Shown in pieces: positions 24,919-25,303 of a stretch of 25,303 nucleotides of DNA. The translations under genes and the position numbers were made by a program. The notes under the pieces were generated by a model. The model did not search any database, had not been told where the DNA came from, and was given only the letters and a program-made list of their open reading frames with translations. This stretch comes from UBA1562 sp041653955 (GTDB taxonomy: Bacteria; Omnitrophota; Gorgyraeia; Gygaellales; Profunditerraquicolaceae): contig JBAZEH010000022.1 of NCBI GenBank assembly GCA_041653955.1, positions 1-25,303 on the forward strand, read 5' to 3'. Within the stretch, counting starts at the first letter, position 1. The number at the start of each line of letters is the position of its first letter.

Positions 24919-25013
24919 AATTACTATACCTCGTTATTATGGCTATGTTGATTAAATATGACCCGGTTACAGTTCCGCCTGCATGCCGGCAGCAGCATAC
25001 CCGGATATAGATA
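24919..25013. other. Intergenic gap between the two SGNH-type genes
   Basis: A 95-base gap, one of the two longest in the window. On the minus strand it has CCGGGTAT/CCGGGTCAT as a short imperfect direct repeat and a 4-base-pair CTGC/GCAG stem around a CGGCAT loop, with no following T tract. No convincing terminator, and only a weak CATAAT-type -10 without a -35. It ends in the GAGGT ribosome binding site of the downstream gene. Confidence 0.4.
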
Positions 25014-25303
25014 CTACTCCTTAAAATACCGCTTTATTATGCTATCGGCTATGTTCTCCGCCAACAGCCTGTTGCCTTTTTCGTTGCAATGGCCGAAATT
25101 ACCTCCGAACATATCTATAAAATACTCTTCGTAGCCTTCTTTATCCACCGCGTTTCTAAATATCCGTTCGTTATCCACAAAAATCACATCTTCCTTGCCT
25201 GCAAGCATCCTCTTCAGCGGCTCTATTGGGCACATCGGATACTGGACACAGACAAGCTGTATACCCTTTCTGTCCAGGGTATCTTTTATCTGCTGATAAT
25301 TTC
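25014..25303 (-). CDS. C-terminal end of a second SGNH-fold protein (gene continues beyond the window)
   Basis: The frame is open from the window edge at 25303 to a TAG at 25014, giving about 95 codons. It begins NYQQIKDTLDRKGIQLVCVQ and goes on to YPMCPIEPLKRMLAG, DVIFVDNE, EEYFIDMFGGNFGHC and GNRLLAENIADSIIKRYFKE. This matches residues 419-513 of the complete SGNH/TPR protein downstream over its full length, including the block V histidine; the aspartate of D-x2-H is Asn here (GNFGH), so the catalytic dyad may be weakened. A 31-base DNA run (25043-25073) is identical to 23406-23436. The two genes are tandem paralogues; whether this one also has TPRs cannot be seen. Confidence 0.85.
   Translation of the reverse strand, partial: NYQQIKDTLDRKGIQLVCVQYPMCPIEPLKRMLAGKEDVIFVDNERIFRNAVDKEGYEEYFIDMFGGNFGHCNEKGNRLLAENIADSIIKRYFKE

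Noticed and set aside
24950..25013. Hairpin between the SGNH-type genes considered as a terminator
   Set aside because: The stem is only about 4 base pairs and no T tract follows it.

Overview
All recognisable genes in this window lie on the minus strand, so the text below follows transcription from position 25303 down to position 1. There are 20 protein genes, two of them cut by the window edges. Most neighbours overlap by a few bases (ATGA-type stop/start overlaps at 19736-19739, 9927-9930, 8446-8449 and 5477-5480) or are separated by fewer than 35 bases. The layout reads as one very long transcription unit, possibly topped up by an internal promoter near 16181. No RNA genes, CRISPR arrays, insertion sequences or convincing terminators were seen, and no gene-free stretch exceeds 100 bases.

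The proteins suggest a Gram-negative-type anaerobe rich in radical SAM, cobalamin-dependent and U32-type iron-sulfur enzymes, with TPR/SGNH and alkaline-phosphatase-fold envelope proteins. This mix is typical of uncultured lineages such as Omnitrophota (OP3). That placement is inferred from gene content and could be wrong; there is no rRNA or phylogenetic marker here.

Region by region: (1) 25303-23377 holds two tandem SGNH-fold genes; the complete one carries a TPR solenoid inserted inside the SGNH fold. (2) 23366-16196 alternates sulfate-activation subunits with membrane-anchored alkaline-phosphatase-superfamily proteins in the order CysD-like, AP protein, CysN-like, AP protein, sulfatase-fold protein. 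The CysD-like protein also carries all four cysteines that hold the [4Fe-4S] cluster in APS reductases. (3) 16114-7799 is enzyme-rich: two B12-binding-type radical SAM proteins, a UbiU/UbiV-like U32 pair, a third U32-like protein with extra cysteines, a GT39-type membrane glycosyltransferase and a class I methyltransferase. (4) 7700-4437 holds a secreted two-repeat protein with the strongest ribosome binding site in the window, a B12-type radical SAM protein and a HydE/PylB-like radical SAM protein. (5) 4432-1 is a tandem array of three paralogues fusing a signal peptide, a degenerate metallophosphoesterase-like domain and a SAM-methyltransferase domain, with near-identical DNA tracts between copies.

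Taken together the unit looks like an anaerobic pathway that makes and then exports or decorates an envelope-associated small molecule, lipid or glycan. Possible steps are methylation or rearrangement by B12/radical SAM enzymes, O2-independent hydroxylation by the UbiU/UbiV-like pair, glycosyl transfer by the GT39 protein, sulfate activation by the CysD/CysN pair, and trimming or transfer by the periplasmic AP-fold and SGNH proteins. That pathway is inference; the individual family assignments are considerably firmer.
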